DNA of 64,000 nt from Cyathus striatus (GCA_025738555.1 JAOVFP010000013.1:1240001-1304000), one strand, 5' to 3'. Counted from the first letter of the stretch, positions 46,346 to 58,378 are shown. Numbers and translations: made by a program. Notes: generated by a model from the sequence alone, not told the origin.

Positions 46346-47703
46346 GATACTACAGACAAGTACATGCGAAGCGATAACAATGAAGTTACAAGGTAACACC
46401 GTTGCAACCCAAGGATTACAGCACAATCGGATGCAGTATTACGAAAGGTTGACGTGTAGGAGAATGGCTTCCAGGTACACAAGACAACTTCAACTTTGAA
46501 CTCATACAGTCGGATTTCTAGTGTATGTACGCGCAATGTAGTACGCTGGCAGGGCCTGACAATGAGGACGGATGAGGGCTTTGTTAGTGCAATTTCCAAT
46601 ACCGGTGACAACTTCTTTTTGCATTCAAATTTTGCGAGTCATTGCAGGTATAATTCAGTCGAATAGCCAATAGACTCGGAATATAACGATGACTAACGAT
46701 GATGATTTCTTCGGTTGAAAGTCGGATATACCATGTATGGTACAGATATTTGGAGGTGGATGTTGTCATTTACACTTACGGGTAGGCGTTGGTGGGTGGT
46801 CACTGGTGGACGTTAAAGTATAACAGAAAGGGGAGCGAGAGTAAAAGAGATAAAGAATTGAAGACATCGGATAATATGGGGAAACGGAGGGTAACAGAGA
46901 GGAGGAGGAGGAAGATAGAAGAGCGTAGTGGTACTTCAAGCGGAAATCAATAATAGAGACTAAGACGAAATCTTGAAGAAAGAACGGTAAAAGAATGACA
47001 TGAAGGGAAGGGAAAACATACCTAACAGCCGCCACTCTACGTATAATTGACTGAACCGTCCTTCGTGCACGCTCGCAGCTCTCGTTTAGGAATAGACTCG
47101 TCATAGTCACGGTATTCGACGCTGAATCGGCGTCCGAGTCGCTCTCTGAGGTGGGGAAATCGCAAGAAAATCGTGTGTCTTGGAAAGGGTTTGGAGGGCT
47201 TCTGTGCAATGGGTTGCTAGCCTATGTGCATTGTCGTTGGTGGTGGTGGCGGCGGCGGCGGCGGCGGGGTGGATTGGGGGGTTGGAGCGAAGGTAAAAAG
47301 CAAAGGGGCATTGAGTCGGCATGTCGCACCCTTGTGACATCATCACAGGCATGGCCTGGACTTCACGCCGCGTGTGGCCAGAACTTCCGTATTAACGAGA
47401 ACACCGTTAGCGAGAGTGTAGAACATACTCGTAGATTAGGGGAAATCAAAGCTGGCTGTTTTGTTGCGCCGAGACATTTGATCGTTGCGTGTGAACAACG
47501 TTTTGTTTTGTGTCAGCTTTGACAACCCCAAATCACGTTGGTACAAGCCGATACGCTTAGGCGGAGATTAAAATTACTGATGCGCGGAGTAAGTACCCGA
47601 TAAGTTGAATGTTAACCAGGCCGTAGCAAGGCCATAGATTAGATAGATTTGGGATAGGTAAGGATTGTTCCTTTCTGCCGCCTCTAAGACTATAACCCCC
47701 ACG
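46346..47703. other. No confidently assigned gene; possible minus-strand exon at 47209-47022
   Basis: A minus-strand segment from 47209 encodes MHRSPPNPFQDTRF and then MTSLFLNESCERARRTVQSI before a clear GTATGT donor near 47021. It could be the first exon of a real gene, but I could not find coherent downstream exons. The rest is short ORFs. A GGC repeat (GGCGGCGGCGGC) lies at 47249-47263. Confidence 0.3.
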
Positions 47704-47850
47704 ATGCCTTGTATTACTGAGCGTCAACAGCATGAAAGAGCACTCATAGAGGCCTTTATGGTATCTAAGGCCGAAGAAGAAGCAAGCTTAGCAAACCTGT
47801 CCTCCTCAGACTCGGTTTCAAGCTCCAACTCAGAGACGTCGCGTGGATAG
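47704..47850 (+). other. Short acidic/Ser-rich ORF, 48 aa, possible transposase or gene remnant
   Basis: MPCITERQQHERALIEAF followed by an acidic and serine-rich stretch. It looks like a genuine protein N-terminus but stops after 48 codons. Similar starts occur in basidiomycete transposase-like proteins, which I recall only loosely. No downstream domain is visible. Confidence 0.25.
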
Positions 47851-48599
47851 GCCTCAGATATATACATCGACGAATGATAAGCCCAGAGCCTCCCAGAGTT
47901 GTCCCAGAACACAAGGAGCAGCTATTATTCAAGCTCCGACTTAATTAGGTACGAGACGGCCCGCTTCGAAACGACATCGCACCTCATAGAACTTGCACAG
48001 AATTGTCTCGTTCGTTCTCGTGGGAAATCATTTTGTTTCGTCCTTGATTTATTTCGTTTTGCCAAGAGGCCAGCTTTGATTTCCCCTATTGTAGAATATT
48101 GTGGAATACTGCAGATACATCTTTGTCTATAGAATTCCGGAGAAATCACCTACATGCCAACAGTGAATTTACTCTTCTTACTACTTTCCACATTCTAAAC
48201 ACACTACAAGAGCCTACAAGGACCCACTAGCACCACAAAATTTGTAAGCAAAAAGGAGAAATCCAAATATTATGAGCGTGAAAATGCTCAGTGGAGAGCT
48301 TTAACCACTAAACCACACATGCCCTTGAATACTGTATACCATACATACTATTTATTTGAGCTGTATATAACCGGTGCCGGTGCCGGTGCTGGTGGACTTT
48401 TACAGCAGCTACTAGTATGCTCCGTAGTAATTTGAAGGTTAAAGAATCTCAATTGCAAAGAATTAAAAACAGAAATTATGTAGATCATTGAAATTTGTTT
48501 CATGAATCATATCGGTATACTCTATTGAGATATACAGTAACCATCTCTTTTGCTTCATCTTTAGTTATATCGAAGTGATGTACTATGACTCTATGCACA
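47851..48599. other. Intergenic, with one possible tRNA-like fragment
   Basis: Minus-strand sequence around 48335-48280 contains TGGTTTAGTGGTTAAAGCTC, similar to a tRNA D-arm/A-box region, but no B box follows. A GGTGCC hexanucleotide run lies at 48374-48391. Confidence 0.3.
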
Positions 48600-49025
48600 G
48601 GATCATCTATAGGAACACGTTCAATTGTGTCACCACCACTGTCATCCGTTTACGAATACAAAAGATCTTGTGGAAAATTTTGCTCATCCCAGTTCTCCTT
48701 TTTCTAGAGAATGAAGGTCTTAAACTACGTACACCTAGGAGTCTGTCACAGTACATTTTGACTAATCAATCACTTGTTTATATGTACTTATATGATATAC
48801 ACAACCTGGACCCCCCATAGGGTCACTTTGTATAGCAGTCAACAGCACACTCAGGTTCACCCGTGCCATCGTCACCCCTTTCCATTGCATCAAAGAATGT
48901 TTTGCTCACCTGTCTCTAGAAAACGAAAGTCTCAAAATGTAAATATAAACCTCTGTTGCAGTACGTTTTGACCACTATATCATGTCTATATGTACTATGT
49001 ATGATATATAAACAATAGTGTCCAT
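48600..49025 (+). repeat. Two tandem diverged copies of a unit of about 200 bp
   Basis: A block with TTTTGCTCA, TCTAGA, a GAA(A/T)G(A/G)AAGTCT-like string, GTACATTTTGAC or GTACGTTTTGAC, and a TATGTACT..TGATATA end occurs at about 48655-48805 and 48855-49010. Confidence 0.5.
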
Positions 49026-51300
49026 TTCGGTGAATGCAATGGTAAACTTGATACACAATGCCAGCCGACACTCTCTGTTCCTAATGCCAAATTTATCTAC
49101 CTAATACCCGTACGTGCGTCTAAATATTACAGAATTACATTGATGCATTGTGTTGAAACTGAAAAAGAGCCCGCTTTGAATGCGTTAGAGTATTAGGTTC
49201 AACTGTCAAAATTAAACCTCAGTTTTTTAACTTTTTGTATGTGCAGTGAGTTGATGCAATAATGTGATTAGATAAAATATTCTGCATAAAACAAGTGCAT
49301 TGCATGCGATGCTCACGAGTCAAGATGTCCGATTGAAGTCTAAGACGGTGCTTAAGAAATGGTTGTTTCGGTACAGCCAGGAAATGGTAAACTTGATGCA
49401 CATGGCCGGTGTACCAAGTTACCTTATAATACTCTCTGTTCATATCGTTAGTCAAGGACTTCCAATCGAAGACCGTAGTAAGACCAATAGATATTTATCT
49501 ACCTTATCACACTTCCTGATATGATGTCAATGTTACCTACCTGTGCGTGGGTCTAGTTAAACGTTCCAGTAGAATTAAATTCATGCATTTCGTTGAAAAG
49601 AACGAGCTAGTTTATTTTAATACGAGAGATGCTATAGAATTAAAACGTTATAAGCTCAACGTTCTGTCAGCCTCCCACATAGTAAACATGATGCACATGG
49701 CCGGTGCACCAAGCTACCTTATTATATCCTCTGCTATGATGTCAATGTTACCTACCTGCCATTGTGCATGCGCCCTAGTTAAACGTTCCAGTAGAATCAA
49801 ATTCATGTATTGCGTTGGAAAAAAGAACGAGCTGGTTTATTTGGATACGAGAGATGAATCGATGACATAAAATTGAAAACACAGATTCAAGATATGGTAA
49901 ACTTGCTGCACATGGCCGGTGCACCAAGCTACCTTATAATGCTTCCTGATATGATGTTAATGTTATCTACCTGTGCTTACTTCTAGTTAAACGTTCCTAT
50001 AGAGTAAAGTTCATGTAGGGCATTGAAAGAAAAGAACGAGCTAGTTTATTTTAATATGAGAGATGTTAAAAAAACGTTTGGAGAGCCTACCATAGTAAAC
50101 TTGATGCACATGGCCGGTGCACCAAGCTACCTTATACTTAACGCTCTCTGCTATGATATCAATATTACATCTACGCACGCCTAAGTAAACATTAAAGAAT
50201 TACATTTATACACTGTGTTGAAAGATAGGAGCGAGGTTTGAATAAGTACGAAAGATAAATATTGTATTAAGCATTGAAGAAAAAGGTGCCAGATTCAATG
50301 AGTCCATGCGTGAGCGTGATATCGATTAGGTTTTATTGATTATCTACTGCGCTAAAGATGCCACAGCATGTATAAGTATGCTTTTCGAATCATAGTAATT
50401 TGTTTGAAGGTTAACGTTATAACTTATCGGTGCACTTGGGGAGGCTCGAACCCGCACAACACACTGCTACCGCTACGCCATGCTCGCAGATCCCAACCAC
50501 ACCAAGTTAAAAGCCTATTTGAAATCCAAGGCTATTGCCAGGCATGTCTGTTTTACGATATTGCCAGCTGAGAAGAAGAGAAGGTGATGACGGGTGAGAG
50601 GACTCCTGAGTTAGCTAAGATATAAGATGTCAATGTTACCTACCTGTACGCGCGTCTATTTAAATGTCCCAGAGAAGGAACAAAATATTTTACTTTAATA
50701 CAAGAGATGCTAATATAACACTGTAAGAATATGGCTCAGTTTGCCGTTGCCAGCCTCCATGGTAAACTTGATGCACATGGCTGGTGCACCAAGCTACCTT
50801 ATAACACTCCCTGCTATGATGGTTACCTACTTGTGTGTGGGTCTAGTTATATGTTCTAATAGAATTAAATTAATAAATTGCGTTGAAATAAATAAAAAAA
50901 TGAACGAAGTGCCCGGCGGCAGATATTCACGGTAAACTTGATATACATGGCCGGTGCACCAAGCTACCTTATAACACTTTCTGCTCCGATGACAATTTTA
51001 CCTACCTGTGAGTGGGTCTAGTTAAGTGTTCCAGTAGAATTAAATTCATGTATTGCGTTGAAAGAAAGTACGAGCTAGTTTATTTTAATGCGAGAGATGA
51101 CGTAAAATTGAAAACATATGGTTATTGAGCAGTGGTAAGCTTGGTGCACACTGTGGCCGGTGCACCAAGCTGCCTTATAATGCCCTGAGTCCAATGCTCA
51201 TAATGTCAACGCTACTACTGACCTGTATGTGCGTTTAGTTAAACACTAAAGAATTGTATTTATACACTGCGTTGAAAGACAGGAGCGAGGTTTGAATAAG
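49026..51300 (+). repeat. Tandem/dispersed repeat domain, unit about 200-300 bp, eight copies
   Basis: The core GTAAACTTGATGCACATGGC, followed by CGGTGCACCAAGCTACCTTA, recurs at about 49041 (degenerate), 49385, 49681, 49894, 50094, 50759, 50929 and 51133. Most copies are followed by a TCTAGTTAAACGTTCC..GAATTAAATTCATG block and an AAAGAACGAGCTAGTTTATT block. The gap between 50094 and 50759 holds the SINE-like insertion. Short ORFs inside are repeat-derived. Confidence 0.75.
50420..50580 (-). mobile_element. tRNA-derived SINE-like element 1
   Basis: On the minus strand an A box (TGGCGTAGCGG, 50480-50470) is followed by a perfect B box (GGTTCGAGCC, 50452-50443). The spacing is shorter than in a real tRNA and there is no acceptor-stem pairing, so it is not a functional tRNA gene. 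Flanking sequence (AAATCCAAGGC, TCTGTTTTACGATA) recurs in diverged form around 51728-51760. Confidence 0.5.
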
Positions 51301-51639
51301 TACGAAAGGTGCTAGATTCAATGAGTCTATGCATGAACGTGATAGCGGAGAGGTTTTATTCACTGCATCACAGATGCACTGGATAATATATGCCATACAG
51401 GATATTTATCACTGTACATGGCTTTTCAGCTGCTATTAGTATGCTTCGAAGGCTACTAATTAGTATGTTACGGCGGTCCTCTTCTTTTTATTGACATCCT
51501 AATATCCAAGCTCAAATTTGGAGAGACCAGATCAATAAATAATAGATAGAACACTGGAAATTCATCTATTTCGAGTGTATGTTGGTTAATGTTACTTGCA
51601 ACTTCAAGTTGCGGTACTGGTAAGGGTACAGTGTTTACA

Positions 51640-51800
51640 CTGGTTTGATTTAATCGCTGCACTTGGGTTCGAACCCGTACAACACGCCACAAAATCTCAA
51701 ATTTTATCTTCGAAACCCATGTGAGATCCAAAGCCACTGGATAGTATGCGCGTTTTACTGAGAAGAGAAGATGACAAGGAACTTCCGAGGAAGAGGAGGA
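51640..51800 (-). mobile_element. tRNA-derived SINE-like element 2
   Basis: A palindromic B box GGGTTCGAACCC lies at 51665-51676, preceded on the minus strand by TGTGGCGTGTTGTAC like the region upstream of the B box in element 1. It shares the downstream blocks listed for element 1. It lies about 150 bp upstream of the ATG18 start. Confidence 0.45.
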
Positions 51801-51956
51801 GGACTTCTGTTTTATGATATTTATAATTTGACAAGCGGCGGCGTAGTGCTTAGTCATCAACACAGTTGCCGCTTACTGGAACGGGCAAGCTCTGCGCGGT
51901 CGTTCGCAGCTCCCAACCACAACCAGCCACGACCTACGTCCTCATCGCCCGCACCG

Positions 51957-54826
51957 ATGGCGGAAAAGTCCAACACCAACATGCTCTTCGCCAACTTCAA
52001 CCAAGACTTCTCGTATGTCCCCTCCTCCCCCTCCAAAGGCTGCAACTTGCTGACTACGACTACTGATGACGAGCAGGTGCATATCTGTAGGCACACGTAA
52101 AGGGTACTGCATCACCAACTGCGACCCATTTGGGAGGGTATACACTCGTAGTGCGTCTTTTCTTTATTTCTTGAGGTGTGCTGGGATGCTGATGAGAGGG
52201 TTGTGTGTAGATGATGGAGCGAGAGGAATCGTCGAGATGCTGTTTTGCACTTCGCTCATTGCGCTGGTGGGTGCTGCCGATCAGCCTCAATCGAGTCCGC
52301 GCAAGCTGCAGATAGTGAACACGAAAGTGCGTTGAGTTGAGTCTTGTTCTTTCAAGCCTGGGCGTGAACTCATCAGTAGATTTCTCCTCCATGCGCATCC
52401 TCCTACTCGTATCTTCAACTCAACACGTACCTCCTACTCAACACGTATTTCCGACTGAATACTCGACTCGAACTTAACCCGAAATGCTGGGTATGAAGAG
52501 ACAAAGCGTGATTTGCGAGCTCCTGTTTCCTTCATCCATACTCTCTGTCAAGCTGAACCGCAAAACACTCGTCATTGTGCTGGAGACGGAGATATACATA
52601 TACGATATATCGAATATGCGCCTCATGCATGTTATAGAGCAGACTACGCCCAATCCTGAAGGTACTTCCCTTCCCTCCTCCCCTTCTATACCAACTAACT
52701 ATCTTGAAAAGCAATATGCGCCTTATCACCCTCCGCCGACTCATCCTACCTAGCCTACCCATCACCCGTCCCCTCCCACTCAACAGTCTCACCAGGATCA
52801 TCCGCCCCCACCCCTGCACCCGCCGCACCAACATCCCAAACAGGCGACGTAATCCTCTTCTCAACACGCTCACTATCAGTATCAAACGTCCTCCAAGCAC
52901 ACAAATCACCAATCTCGTTCCTCGCCATCAACTCAACCGGTACCCTCCTTGCCACGTCTTCGGATAAAGGGACGGTGATAAGGGTGTGGAGCGTTCCCGG
53001 CGCGGAGAAGTTGTATCAGTTCCGGAGGGGGACGCGTGAAACGAGGATTTATTCGATGAATTTCAATACGGTGGGAAGCCTGTTGGCTGTTAGTTCGGCG
53101 CATGATACTGTGCATGTGTTTAAGCTGCAGAAAGGTGGGAAGGGGGGTTCGCCTTCTTCGGGGGGAGGGGGAGGAGGAGAGCCGAGTAGTCCTCGGGAGT
53201 CGGTGGAGAGTGAGGCGTCAAGTGCTGTTGGTGGTGAAGCGAGCTATGAGGCTTTCGTAGAGAAGAAGAAGGGCGGCGGTGTTTCGTATGTTTTTCCTCC
53301 TCCCGCTTATACATTAGAGGCTGATGTGCGTTGTAAGGTCGAGTCTAAGAAGAAAATCACTACAAATGACGAAATCGCTCTCGTCCTCTGTGGGGACGTA
53401 TCTTCCCAATACCCTTACGGAGATGTGGGAGCCTGCTAGGGATTTTGCGTTTTTGAGGTTACCGACGTCTGGTGCTAGGACTGTTGTTGCTTTGTCTAGG
53501 TGAGTCTCCCTTTTTTTTGGTTTTGGTTCTGGATTTGGGGTTCTTGGTTCTTTTGGTGATATGTCACTTTTGCATGTTTGTCTTGCGGGGCTGCGCCTTG
53601 TTTCTACCTCTACCCTCCTTACACCTTTGAATTCCTTCTCAATACCTTCTTCCGTTCCTCCGCTCACACTTTACGCTCCTTGTACCTTCGCTTTCCCTCC
53701 TACCATTCACCCTCCTTCTCAACACCTTCGCCTTCCTTCCCTACACTTACATCTTCCTTCTTACATCTTCACCATCCTTTCTACACCTTCTCCGTCCTTC
53801 TTGCACCTACGCCTTCCTTCCTACACCTACACCTTCCGCCCTATGGCTACAACTTCATTCCTACAACTCCGTCCTTCCCTACGCCTACACCTTAAGTATC
53901 CTTCCCTACTCTCATACCCTACGCCTTCGCTCCTTACGCCACCTTCCTTTTTACAGCTACATCCTCCTTCCTACACTTTCACCTTCCTTCCTACACCTAC
54001 ACTTCCTACCTACACCTTTATCTTCGCTAACTACACCTTCGCCTTCCTTTCCTACATCCTCACCTTCCTTCCTAAACCGTTACTTTCCTAAACCTTTCCT
54101 GTCTTCCCCTACACCTACACCTGCCTTCCTACACATACACATTCGCTCCTTATACCTTCGCTTTCCTATCCTACACCTACACCGTCCTTTCCCATAACCT
54201 ACGCCTTCGCGTTTGCTATCTACCACTTCGCCTTTGATCGCTTTCGCCTTCTTTTGCTACCTCCCTACGGCTATACCTTCAGCTTCACCTCTACCCCTTC
54301 GTCTTTTCCCCTTCGCCTTCCCTCTTCGCCTTCCCTCTTCGCCTTCCCCCTCTTCTTTCGCTTTCGCTACCTCTTTGCCTTCCCTCTTCGTTTTCCCCTT
54401 TTGCGTTCCCTTCTTGCCCGTTACCTACGTCTCCCCCCTTTGCTTTCCCTCCTCCGACTTTCATCTCTGCCTTCCCTCCTCCTTTGCCCTCCGTACCCCT
54501 TTGCTTCTTCTGACCCATTTGTCTTCCCCCCTCCCTCGCCTGGCTTCACCCTTCGTCTCTCTACTTCCCACTTCTATCTCTCTCTCTCCTCTACGCATCA
54601 TGACAGAGCTAACACACCCCCTAGCACAATGCCACACGTGATGGTGATCTCCTCCGAGGGGTACTTTTACACGTACAACATTGATCTGGATAACGGTGGA
54701 GAGTGTACGTTGTTGAAGCAGTACAGGTGCCTCTTTTCCTTTCCTTTATCTTCCTATGTTGGGCTGATGGGCGTGGCTTGTGGTAGTTTACTGGATTCGG
54801 CGGATGAAGCTGGGTTAGGCGATTAG
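51957..54826 (+). CDS. ATG18: ATG18, PROPPIN-family WD-repeat autophagy protein, 428 aa
   Basis: Eight exons: 51957-52012, 52077-52150, 52211-52326, 52499-52661, 52712-53285, 53338-53499, 54625-54726 and 54787-54826 (1287 nt, phases consistent). The N-terminus [19 protein letters not shown] and the segment [18 protein letters not shown] are characteristic. WD blades continue through [14 protein letters not shown] to the phosphoinositide-binding FRRGT motif (FRRG about 240-243), and [18 protein letters not shown] follows. A Gly/Ser-rich insertion precedes [20 protein letters not shown] and [16 protein letters not shown]. The last exons give [20 protein letters not shown]. It binds PI3P/PI(3,5)P2 and acts at the autophagosome formation site with ATG2, and at the vacuole. 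Intron 6 (53500-54624) is 1125 nt against 50-172 nt for the others. Confidence 0.93.
53560..54600 (+). repeat. Pyrimidine-rich degenerate minisatellite within ATG18 intron 6
   Basis: Roughly 1 kb with very few purines on the plus strand. It is built from variants of CTTCCTTCCTACACCTACAC that grade into CTTCGCCTTCCCT motifs. Long ORFs across it on the plus strand are composition artefacts. The intron still ends in a good acceptor (CCCCCTAG at 54617-54624). Confidence 0.85.
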
Positions 54827-55166
54827 GATTCTGGTGGGTATGATGGGGGGGTGATGTGATAGTGATGCGATGGATCTTTCGATTTTAGGTCACCGGGTTG
54901 GCCTAAGGGACGATCTTAATGTATATGATTGAGACGCAAATGGATTATTCTTTTCTTTCTCTGATTTCATTTTTTTTATGTATTGTATTATGGTTTTTGT
55001 GGTAATGTTTACGTTGGTGTAGTTTTTTAAATGCTTTGTTGAGGTTGTTGATGCATTGATGATTCACGCGCACCAGTAATTTATGTAAGGGCCAAGGCTT
55101 ATCAGTGTTTCTGCGTTTGAAATGTCGAAAAAGAATGATAAAATCTGTTTTATCGGACTATGACAT

Positions 55167-55258
55167 CTCTCTGTCTGGGAGTCGAACCCAGCTTTCGCGC
55201 GATCCAATTTTCTTAAAGGAATGACAGGCGCGTGTACTAACCGATATACTAACAGAGA
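55167..55258 (-). tRNA. tRNA-Asp (GTC) with 20-nt intron
   Basis: On the minus strand the acceptor stem TCTCTGT pairs with ACAGAGA and the discriminator is G. The D-arm contains TAGTATATCGGTTAGTAC. The anticodon loop CTGTCA holds GTC, with a 20-nt intron after position 37, and the T-arm is CTGGGTTCGACTCCCAG. All arms are intact, so this is the most likely functional copy. Confidence 0.88.
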
Positions 55259-55442
55259 TGGTTAATACATTCAACATTCGAGAATATATCCACATGCATG
55301 TAGAGTGTGCTTTTGTGGTTGGTATACATAGTCTTTGAATACTTGATTTGAGTTTAGGGGTGTGGATTCATGAGGTTGTCGGTAGAATTTTGCGAGGTAA
55401 GTATCTTACATAAGGCTAAAAACCATCAATGTAATTGCACCA

Positions 55443-55543
55443 CTCTCTGTCTGGGAGTCGAACCAGCTTTCGCGCGTAGTTAAATTCATCCAACAAAACA
55501 CTGGAATGACAGGCGCATGTACTGACCGATGTACGAACAGAGA
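55443..55543 (-). pseudogene. tRNA-Asp pseudogene (T-arm deletion)
   Basis: Same layout as 55167-55258 with an intron of about 30 nt, but one base is missing from the T-stem (AACCAGC where AACCCAGC is expected on the plus strand) and the D-arm has several changes. Probably non-functional. Confidence 0.7.
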
Positions 55544-55891
55544 TTTAATAATTAACCATAATAATTAATGAACCACGGTGTGGTGTGTGGAGCGTATGGT
55601 GTGATGGTGGTAGGATGGTTCCTTGGATTATATTATTGGAGTTGGTTGGCCGAACGATTTTGGTCTTAATCAAATGAATATGATTGAAACGCGAATGGGT
55701 TATCTCTTTCTGATTTCTTTCTTATGTATTGTGTTATGTTTTTTGTGGTAATGGTTTATTTTGTTTGTGAATACTTTGTTGAGGTTCTTGAAACGTGGAT
55801 TCTTGTCGGGTGGGATCTTTACGAGCTTTGCGTTTGAAATGTTGAAAAAGACAATGAAAATGTTTAACGGTGAATCGCGCTTGCACTTTTA

Positions 55892-55932
55892 CCACTCTCT
55901 GTCCGTGTACTAACCGGTATGCGAACAGGGAG
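55892..55932 (-). pseudogene. tRNA-Asp fragment
   Basis: Only the acceptor-stem ends and the D-arm remain (CTCTCTGTCCGTGTACTAAC, then GAACAGGGAG on the plus strand). The anticodon arm, intron and T-arm are deleted. Confidence 0.75.
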
Positions 55933-56348
55933 TTATTCGCTTTTCAACTTCGAAAGTATGTTGATAACGCTGGTATTGTTAGGCGATTAAGATTAAGCCG
56001 AGAAAAGGTGCTTCACGGCGTGGTGTATGGTGTCTGTTGTGGAGTGACGTAGAATGGATCCTTGAATTATAGACTTTGGAGCACTCGGTTGGTCGAATGG
56101 TCTTTGGCGTTTTGAACCAAATATTTTGTTCCTCGATCTTTGGTCTTAAGGTTATCTTCTGTTTGATTTCGTTGCTACGTATTATGGTGACTGGTTTTTG
56201 TGGTAATGCTTAGGTGGTTGGTTTTTTCTGAATAGTTTTTTCAGGATCTTGAAGATTTGCGAGAAATTATTTCGAGTTACCGGATGTGATTTATTTGAGT
56301 CCTTTGAAAAAAAAAATGAAAAGTTTAGCCGCCGCGTCGACTACTGCA

Positions 56349-56437
56349 CTCTCTGTCTGGGAGTCGAACCCAGCTTTCGCGCGGATAGACTTCACAGGGA
56401 TGACAGGCGCGTGTACTACCTGATACACTAGCAGAGA
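56349..56437 (-). tRNA. tRNA-Asp (GTC) with 17-nt intron, second copy
   Basis: The T-arm and anticodon loop (CTGTCA) are intact and a 17-nt intron fits between positions 37 and 38. The acceptor stem has one mismatch at its inner pair (C-A), and the D-arm is altered but keeps GG. Possibly functional. Confidence 0.65.
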
Positions 56438-56673
56438 TTTGACGTTTTGGAATATGTATGTCGCTTCGTTAACTCGTGTTATTTACATAAACCCCTCCCC
56501 CCCGCGTTAGGAGTCGAGCCATCACTTTCAAAATATCTCGTGGTATAATTTATGGCAAAGGCAAGAACCTCCGAGCTAATTTTCGTACCGTATCAAAGAT
56601 GGAAATAATCACTTGATTCTCTCACTTTAGGACCTTCCCATTTACGTAGTGTTGAGACGATACTAGACGTTAA

Positions 56674-58378
56674 GTATGGAAAGCCTAACAACCACGCTCA
56701 ATCCCATCAGATGGAATTGAGTTCCGACATGTCGGCTTCTCCGGATCTTCGGTTAGCGCTTACGTAATATACTGTGTAAACCCATACCATATTGATTGTC
56801 GAGAACGCGCAGTGAACATTGAGCACTTGAGTATGAATTTGGTATGAGTACTTACATTGTCCCGCACGGTGCGTGCGCTAAACTTCCTATTTATGTTTTT
56901 TAATTATTCCCCACTGATGAACCCCACACAGTACGCGAGCATAAGCACGACATATACATCATGCTGTTGAGCAGGAATGATAATATACTTATTAATAATA
57001 TTCAGACAAAACAACTTTCACGCTTGCATTTATAAATTCCCCTCAAATACTTACTAGAAATATAGTTTAAGTAGTATGAAGCAAATAATTTTCACACTCC
57101 TTCTCACATTTTCACCCTGGCACTGCTTCATTATGGTGAGTGTGAGCGTGAGTTAAATATTAATTTGTTATAGAAACCAGTTAAATCGGGCGGTCTATCA
57201 CATATGTATGAGCTATAGGAGTTGTAAGGTGAGACACAGGGGACACTATCGCTGATTATAAATGGAATTCTGTATGCATCTGTTGTCTGATCGACTTACA
57301 ATTTGGGACACCTATGTTGAATAAGTGACACGCTCAGAATCTAAATTTACAGAATTATTGGGTAAGTATGGAATGAAGAATTCATGATACAAGGATGACA
57401 ATTCGGAATGTCGTCCAATGTGAACATAAAAGTCACATCTGAATAAATTCTTTGTACGCCAGACCTTGGTTTCTTCAATATTATTCATACTTCTCTTTCT
57501 TTTCGGTCTGTGAATATTCTTATTATTTTGCCTTAAGTTACGGTTGATTTAACTAAGCATTACCTGAGTCAAGTTATATTAACTAGCCATTGACTAGTCA
57601 TTAATTAGCACACGCTGGTCCTGCCGCCGTGATTTTTTCCTAGTACTGTTGGTTGTAAAGGTGACAGAGATCGAATATTCATTCAGCCTGGGACATGCTA
57701 ATTTGAATGGAATAGTACTTACTGACATTAGAGAATGTAACAACAACTCACAAGGGTAGGACACGTGGAATAAAGTTTGAAGGACAGTGATTTGCGAGTG
57801 AAACACAATAGCCTAGGAAATTGAGACGGTGAGTTGCAAGCTAAAACTTAATAGAGAAAAACTGAGGCAAAAACGACAGTTAATATCTGGTGGTAAGTGG
57901 GATACATATGTAGAAAGAAAGTATAGCACATAGTACTACGTTACTTATCTTGGATTAGTTCTTAGACATAGATTAAACAATTCGAACTGTAATTTAAATG
58001 AAAACTGTTCAAAGTAAGAAATCAGTGGCTCGAGATGGTTAAAGATAGAAATTAAAGAGGAATTTCGGAATGGGGCCGGGGGACGGTAACTGGGCAATTG
58101 CGGACTTAAAAGAATGATGATTTTTGTTGTGCTGCACTTCTCGCTGATTTTAAATTTTATATCAGAGAGTCGACTCTCATAGCTTGAAATGTGTTATATT
58201 AGTTTGCATCTTGCAATTTACGATTTATGAAGTCGAAATATACTATGGGATTTATACAATTCACTGAGCAGAAGCGAACAACGTAACCGGAAGCCGTTAA
58301 CCGACAAGCCGACATTGCCGAACGTCGGATCTCAATTTTATTTGATGGATTTGAGCGTGGTTGTTAGGCTTTCCATAG
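56674..58378. mobile_element. 1.7-kb inverted-repeat element in TTAA sites
   Basis: The left end (GTATGGAAAGCCTAACAACC and about 80 more bp) matches the reverse complement of the right end ending at 58378. Both are directly bordered by TTAA (56670-56673 and 58379-58382), and so is the truncated copy at 19634. TTAA target duplication is the signature of piggyBac-type elements, although the first bases do not match the usual piggyBac ends. The interior has no transposase ORF, only a 70-codon minus ORF (57594-57806), so it is a non-autonomous copy. Confidence 0.65.

Larger units (their letters stand above)
54895..56437. repeat. Tandem segmental duplication carrying tRNA-Asp copies
   Basis: Three related segments (about 54895-55258, 55600-55932 and 56040-56437) plus a shorter one around 55440 share flanking strings such as TTTTTGTGGTAATG, TTTGTTGAGGTT and GCGTTTGAAATG upstream of each tRN-like copy. 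The copies differ in decay state. Confidence 0.7.

Noticed and set aside
50443..50480. A and B boxes as a functional tRNA gene
   Set aside because: The boxes are too close, and there is no anticodon arm or acceptor-stem pairing.
53561..54826. 176-190-codon plus-strand ORFs in the pyrimidine-rich region
   Set aside because: They arise from low-complexity sequence inside ATG18 intron 6. The real coding frame resumes at 54625.
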